Assembly (NCBI GenBank): GCA_004524515.1
Contig: SDNV01000097.1
Location: 1 to 9,988 of the forward strand
Length of the DNA stretch: 9,988 nucleotides
From: Promethearchaeota archaeon
GTDB lineage: Archaea > Asgardarchaeota > Lokiarchaeia > Sigynarchaeales > SOKP01
Direction of reading: 5' to 3'
The translations under genes and the position numbers were made by a program. Shown piece by piece: positions 6,372-9,988 of this stretch. The notes beneath the pieces are model-generated. The model did no database searches and was not told the origin of the DNA. It was given only the letters and a program-made list of their open reading frames with translations. Numbering within the stretch: position 1 is the stretch's first letter; each line of letters opens with the position of its first letter.

Positions 6372-7856
6372 GTGCCTTATTACATTGCTTTTGATAATTC
6401 CCATAAAGAACGAGCAAGATTGGATGAGAATTTTACAGAATTAAGAGATTATTTAAATGCTAATGGGTTTATCTGCTATAATTTTCTTGAAGTTCCAATA
6501 ACCCAAGAATCTTTAAATCCTTTTGATATTCTTGTAATTGCTTGTCCGGATTTTTCAAAATTATCTCATATCGAGATTATGGAAATTGTAAGTTGGGTAA
6601 AAGAAGATGGAGGAGGATTGCTTTTATTATCTCATGCTGGGGGTGATCGCGGCAGAAATAGCAATTTGAGTGAATTATCTGAGCAATTTGGTATAGCCTT
6701 TGAAAATGATCAAGTACTGGATGATGTAAATAATATTGGAATAGAAAATATGCCCATAATATCTTCTATTAATTTTATTCCTCCACATCCTATTACTAAT
6801 GATGTATCTTCAATATGTTATAGAGCAGGATGTTCTTTAAGTGTGATTGGAAGCGCCATCTCCATTGTTTCCTCAAATGAAACCTCTGAACCATACAGTT
6901 GTCCATTAATGTGTACATCAGAACCAAATAAAGGGAGGGTATGTGCAATTGGAAGCTACGAAATGTTTAGAGACAAAACAGGCGGAGGTTTACAGTATGA
7001 TGACCATCCAATTTTAGCTGCAAATATCTTTAATTGGCTTATATCTGATTATCGCTTGGAATTAACGAACCAAGGTACAGAACATAAATTACCTGTTTCA
7101 GGAAAACCTACGCTGCAAATGGAAGAGTATCAATCCTTAGATGATTCAAACTCTCAGATTGAAAGTATACAACCAGTTGATACTACAATTACTTTCTCTA
7201 CTAAAGCCGATTTACTTAAGATATTAAATAATTATATGAATCAAATTAATATTATAAAAAATTCCATTAATAAATTAATCGAGATAATATCAGAATCAGC
7301 AAATGAAATCTTTACTGAACAAACTGCACAACTTATTCAGGACTCTACTTCCATTAATCCGGATTTTATATATGAACCCTATGAGGACGAAGAAGAGACG
7401 GAAAGTGGTGAGCTACAAACTCAAAGTGATTCAGAGCTAACAAAATTACCTCCCAAACCGGCAGAATTGAAGCAAAAAGGACCAAACACCTCCGAAGAGG
7501 TATTTATCAAACCAATACCTTCAGCTCCATCAAAAATTAGTGAACCTCCTAAACCTCCTAAATCATCTATGATATCAATAAAACCAAAGACGAAATCTAA
7601 ACAATTAGAAGTTAAACCAATAAAAAAAGAAGAGAAAGTCGTAAGAACCATCGATGATTTAACTGCAGAATTAGATAGTTTAGAAAGTAAATCAAATTCT
7701 GTTATAAATCTTATAAAATTCATTGAGAAAAAACATGACGATGGAAAGTTAGATGATAAAACCTACGATAAACAAATTCAAAAGTTGCAGAAAGATTTAG
7801 ATCAGACTAAAAAAAGAATTGAGGAGATAAAAACAACTCTAGGTAAAAAAAGTTAA
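6372..7856 (+). CDS. IFT52-like GIFT-domain protein with coiled coils
   Basis: Residues 1 to about 225 form a class-I glutamine-amidotransferase-like (GATase1/DUF4350-type) domain of the GIFT kind, named after Bacteroidetes GldG and eukaryotic IFT52. Visible marks are YYIAFDNSHKE, a glycine turn GGGLLLLSHAGGDRG (80-94), a following FGIAFENDQVLDDV segment, and GSYEMFRD (194-201), which matches the LGSCHMFSD-type block of IFT52, then a helix ending NWLISD. There is no catalytic Cys-nucleophile elbow that I can see, so it is likely a binding domain. After it come a helix-rich part (about 277-323), an acidic patch (EDEEETESGE), a long Pro/Lys linker (357-425) with IKPKTK, and a charged C-terminal coiled coil (428-494) with no membrane segment. 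IFT52 is a core intraflagellar-transport subunit; here the role is unknown. GTG at 6372 is the first start after an in-frame stop. Confidence 0.75.
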   Translation: MPYYIAFDNSHKERARLDENFTELRDYLNANGFICYNFLEVPITQESLNPFDILVIACPDFSKLSHIEIMEIVSWVKEDGGGLLLLSHAGGDRGRNSNLSELSEQFGIAFENDQVLDDVNNIGIENMPIISSINFIPPHPITNDVSSICYRAGCSLSVIGSAISIVSSNETSEPYSCPLMCTSEPNKGRVCAIGSYEMFRDKTGGGLQYDDHPILAANIFNWLISDYRLELTNQGTEHKLPVSGKPTLQMEEYQSLDDSNSQIESIQPVDTTITFSTKADLLKILNNYMNQINIIKNSINKLIEIISESANEIFTEQTAQLIQDSTSINPDFIYEPYEDEEETESGELQTQSDSELTKLPPKPAELKQKGPNTSEEVFIKPIPSAPSKISEPPKPPKSSMISIKPKTKSKQLEVKPIKKEEKVVRTIDDLTAELDSLESKSNSVINLIKFIEKKHDDGKLDDKTYDKQIQKLQKDLDQTKKRIEEIKTTLGKKS

Positions 7857-7898
7857 ACATATCTATTCTTTATTGCTTATAGTTAATTGAGAAACAAT
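7857..7898. other. Convergent gap of 42 bp
   Basis: The GIFT gene and the synthase gene end facing each other with 42 bp between stops. I see no strong hairpin, only A/T-rich sequence; the two transcripts may overlap. Confidence 0.6.
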
Positions 7899-9254
7899 TT
7901 AAGGGAAATTATCTTTTACAGCTTTTTCTTCTTTTGGTTTTACAGGATGTCCTTCAGGAATATAAGGTTGAGCATATTTATTGACAATCTCAAAAAAATC
8001 TCGATCAGTAACCCCTTTAGTAATTTTCTTTAATTCTTCTTTAATAATGTCGAAAGATTTTCTTAAATCTTCTTTCGAAGTTGTTTCATGCTTAACTTTA
8101 ACTTCAGTCACAATTTTTTGTATAATTTCCTCTGGAATGTCTAAATCAAGAACTTTAATTTTATTTTTTAGAGCATGAGTAATCGATTTAGTGCCGGAAA
8201 ATTTACCCAAGTAAAATTTTCTTCGTCGACCAACCATGCGAGGATTGATAGGCTCATAAGTCAATGGATGAGCTAAAATAGCAGCAATATGCAGTCCACT
8301 TTCATGACTAAACGCATAATCCCCAACAATTGGTTTATATTGGGATAATGGCTTACAGAAATACTTTTCACAAACTTCACTAAGTTCAGGTAATTTTTCT
8401 AATTTTATCCCCGTTTTAATTCCTAATCGCTCAAGAATAACTGCAACTTCTTCTAATGCGGCATTTCCAGCACGTTCCCCATATCCATTAATACATGTAT
8501 GCGGATACTCACAACCCTCAATTACTCCCGTAATTGTATTAGATACAGCCAAACCAAAATCATTGTGAGTGTGTATGCCCATGTAAACCTTTTTCTTTGA
8601 GGGAATGATTACTTCTTCCTTTATCTTTTTAATCAAATAGGTAGTGGAATATGGAGTTAAGACTCCAACTGTATCTCCTATAACTATTCTCTCTGCTCCC
8701 GCTTCTATGGCAGTTTGAAATACATTTTTTAAATGATTGAATTCTGCTCTAGTACCATCTTCAGAGACCCAATTCACCTTAAGTCCATGATCTTTCGCAC
8801 AATGAATCGCTTCCTTAATTTGATTTAATTGATCCTGTTCTGTTAATTTCAATGTTTTCATGAAAATAGGAGAAACTGGCATAAAAATTACAATTTCTTC
8901 CGCGTCTGCCGATATACAAGCTTCTATATCACTTTTTCTGGGTCTCGCAATAGATAAAATTGTGGCGTTTTTAAAACCTTCATTAATAATCGTTTTCACA
9001 ATTTTTTTTTCTGATTCAGACACGGCTGGAAATCCAACAGCAATTAATTTTACTCCAATTTCATCCATCATTTTTGTTAGGTGGATTTTTTCATTAAGAG
9101 TAAGATAAACAGTTGGGCTCTGCTCTCCGTCTCTTAAAGTCTCATCCCATATACAAGCACGTTCAGGAATTTGGATCTTGGATTCTTTTAATGCAATTTC
9201 ATTATAGTCTATTAATAAATTTTTAAGTTCTTCTTTGGTGAATTTATAGCTCAT
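7899..9254 (-). CDS. Homocitrate/2-isopropylmalate/citramalate synthase family enzyme
   Basis: This enzyme condenses acetyl-CoA with a 2-oxo acid (2-oxoglutarate, 2-oxoisovalerate or pyruvate), opening lysine, leucine, isoleucine or 2-oxosuberate-type pathways. With the start at 9254, the TIM barrel shows DETLRDGEQ (37-45: metal Asp, catalytic Arg41), HTHND (228-232: metal His228, His230) and NGYGERAGN (256-264), then the SHESGLHIAAIL segment with the likely catalytic His. After these the GRRRKFYLGKFSG block leads into a short helical tail; the C-terminal LeuA regulatory domain is not visible, so leucine feedback through that domain is unlikely. The size and the AHPLTYEPI block fit homocitrate synthase/AksA/NifV types better than long LeuA, but the substrate cannot be set from sequence. 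The longer frame to TTG 9266 adds only four residues (MKLI); ATG 9254 (MSYKF) is preferred. Confidence 0.85.
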   Translation of the reverse strand: MSYKFTKEELKNLLIDYNEIALKESKIQIPERACIWDETLRDGEQSPTVYLTLNEKIHLTKMMDEIGVKLIAVGFPAVSESEKKIVKTIINEGFKNATILSIARPRKSDIEACISADAEEIVIFMPVSPIFMKTLKLTEQDQLNQIKEAIHCAKDHGLKVNWVSEDGTRAEFNHLKNVFQTAIEAGAERIVIGDTVGVLTPYSTTYLIKKIKEEVIIPSKKKVYMGIHTHNDFGLAVSNTITGVIEGCEYPHTCINGYGERAGNAALEEVAVILERLGIKTGIKLEKLPELSEVCEKYFCKPLSQYKPIVGDYAFSHESGLHIAAILAHPLTYEPINPRMVGRRRKFYLGKFSGTKSITHALKNKIKVLDLDIPEEIIQKIVTEVKVKHETTSKEDLRKSFDIIKEELKKITKGVTDRDFFEIVNKYAQPYIPEGHPVKPKEEKAVKDNFP

Positions 9255-9302
9255 TATTAGTTTCAAGCAATTAATGATAATTAATAATTATAAAAATATG
9301 CG

Positions 9303-9310
9303 AATATAAA
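9303..9310 (-). promoter_or_regulatory. TATA-like box ahead of the synthase gene
   Basis: Read on the minus strand this is TTTATATT, about 50 bp before the ATG at 9254. That allows a short leader of about 25 nt. The same octamer appears ahead of the FKBP gene. Confidence 0.35.
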
Positions 9311-9391
9311 TAAAATGAATTGTTTAGTTGGAAATAATACTCAATTAAATTGGTAATAGATTAAAAAGGAAATAAATTGCTTAACAAATTA

Positions 9392-9892
9392 TTAATGATG
9401 ATCGCAACTATCATCACAACCACATCCGAAAATGAAAGGATTTACCACAGGTTCTGGTTCTAAATCTGTTTCTAAAATTTTTACGTCGAAAATTAAAGTC
9501 TTACCTGCGCATGGATGGTTCATATCAATAATTACAAAACCATTTTCAATTAGCCTGATCAAACCTGGTGAATTCATACCGTTAGGACCTATAACATCTA
9601 CACTCTTTCCAAGCTCAAGGCTAACATCCGCTGGAAATTGTGAGGCTTCTATTTTTTCCACTAATAAGGGATCAAACTCTCCATATGCTTCTTCTGGTTC
9701 AAGTATGAAACTTTTTTCTTCTCCAACTTCCATACCAATTATGGACTCTTCAAAACCATTAATAACTTGTCCCGTCCCTAATTGAATTTTTAAAGGTTCT
9801 CCACCATGCATTTCGGTACTATCAACAATTTTTCCATCGTCGTATTTTACTTCATATTGGATTTTTATTACATCTCCTCTCTTGATTGGCAT
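9392..9892 (-). CDS. FKBP-type peptidyl-prolyl isomerase, SlyD-like, with Cys/His tail
   Basis: This protein speeds cis-trans isomerisation of peptidyl-proline bonds and probably also acts as a cytosolic chaperone. The FKBP part is split, as in SlyD: residues 1-70 (DVIKIQYEVKYDDGKIVDST; GTGQVINGFEESIIGM; EPEEAYG), then an inserted flap domain (about 72-124) involved in chaperone contacts, then the returning NHPCAGKTLIFDVKILE (125-141). The insert makes this the long archaeal/SlyD-type protein (166 residues). The tail, CGCDDSCDHH (157-166), holds three Cys and two His and looks like a metal-binding site, as in the metal-binding tail of E. coli SlyD, though far shorter. The start is ATG 9892. 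It lies 137 bp upstream of the synthase ATG on the same strand, with TATA-like boxes ahead of each, so they may be transcribed separately. Confidence 0.92.
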   Translation of the reverse strand: MPIKRGDVIKIQYEVKYDDGKIVDSTEMHGGEPLKIQLGTGQVINGFEESIIGMEVGEEKSFILEPEEAYGEFDPLLVEKIEASQFPADVSLELGKSVDVIGPNGMNSPGLIRLIENGFVIIDMNHPCAGKTLIFDVKILETDLEPEPVVNPFIFGCGCDDSCDHH

Positions 9893-9922
9893 AAATTATC
9901 AACTCTCAATTTGTTTGCTAAT

Positions 9923-9936
9923 AATATAAAGGAGAA
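9923..9936 (-). promoter_or_regulatory. BRE/TATA-like promoter ahead of the FKBP gene
   Basis: On the minus strand the sequence reads TTCTCC then TTTATATT. The TATA centre lies about 35 bp before the ATG at 9892. That gives a predicted transcription start near 9901 and a leader of about 9 nt, a common arrangement in archaea. Confidence 0.4.
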
Positions 9937-9988
9937 AGAATATATTAGTCAATTGTTTATGAAATAAAAAAAATTATTCCTTCCTTTA

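Noticed and set aside
7421..7723. Minus-strand frame of 100 codons
   Set aside because: Antisense to the Pro/Lys linker and coiled coil of the GIFT protein, whose codon pattern explains it.
9255..9266. TTG start giving MKLI before the synthase
   Set aside because: It adds only four residues before a normal ATG (MSYKF); nothing supports the extension.
9432..9785. Plus-strand frame of 117 codons
   Set aside because: Antisense to the FKBP gene, which is strongly supported by its motifs.

Overview
The window reads as AT-rich archaeal chromosome. Signs of an archaeon are a GPN-loop GTPase (the archaeal/eukaryotic RNA-polymerase-assembly type), a FKBP/SlyD prolyl isomerase in front of a homocitrate/isopropylmalate-type synthase, TATA-like boxes 25-30 bp ahead of several genes, and few Shine-Dalgarno sites. 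The Lys/Ile/Asn-rich proteins and a GIFT-domain protein resembling eukaryotic IFT52 would suit an Asgard-type archaeon. That assignment is inference; no rRNA or other marker is present. I see no tRNA, rRNA, CRISPR array, insertion sequence or phage module, and no gene-free stretch longer than about 170 bases.

Layout. Positions 1-806 (minus) hold the first 268 codons of a protein that runs off the left edge and resembles the N-terminal part of GH52 beta-xylosidases. A divergent promoter region of 93 bp separates it from a small SpoIIAA/STAS-like protein (900-1277, plus). Next come two minus-strand genes: a DsrE-like sulfur-relay protein (1328-1678) and, upstream of it, a solitary beta-class DNA adenine methyltransferase (1760-2560). 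Only 35 bp away, on the other strand, is a 127-residue nucleoside 2-deoxyribosyltransferase-like protein (2596-2979).

From 3148 to 7856 four genes lie on the plus strand, with gaps of about 100-160 bp, so they are co-oriented rather than a tight operon. They are: an unrecognised 318-residue protein with a Pro/Lys linker and a C-terminal helix; a GPN-loop GTPase, whose P-loop is intact only if translation starts at an ATT codon behind the window's one strong Shine-Dalgarno site; a sugar-1-phosphate nucleotidyltransferase with a left-handed beta-helix tail; and a 494-residue IFT52-like GIFT-domain protein with coiled coils. The unrecognised protein and the GIFT protein share a similar layout.

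The right end is on the minus strand: a homocitrate/isopropylmalate/citramalate synthase family enzyme (7899-9254), convergent with the GIFT gene, and behind it a FKBP-type prolyl isomerase with a Cys/His metal-binding tail (9392-9892). These are mostly housekeeping functions (polymerase assembly, sugar activation, amino-acid synthesis, protein folding). The less ordinary items are the IFT52-like protein, the possible ATT start, the GH52-like enzyme and the methyltransferase/NDT-like pair.
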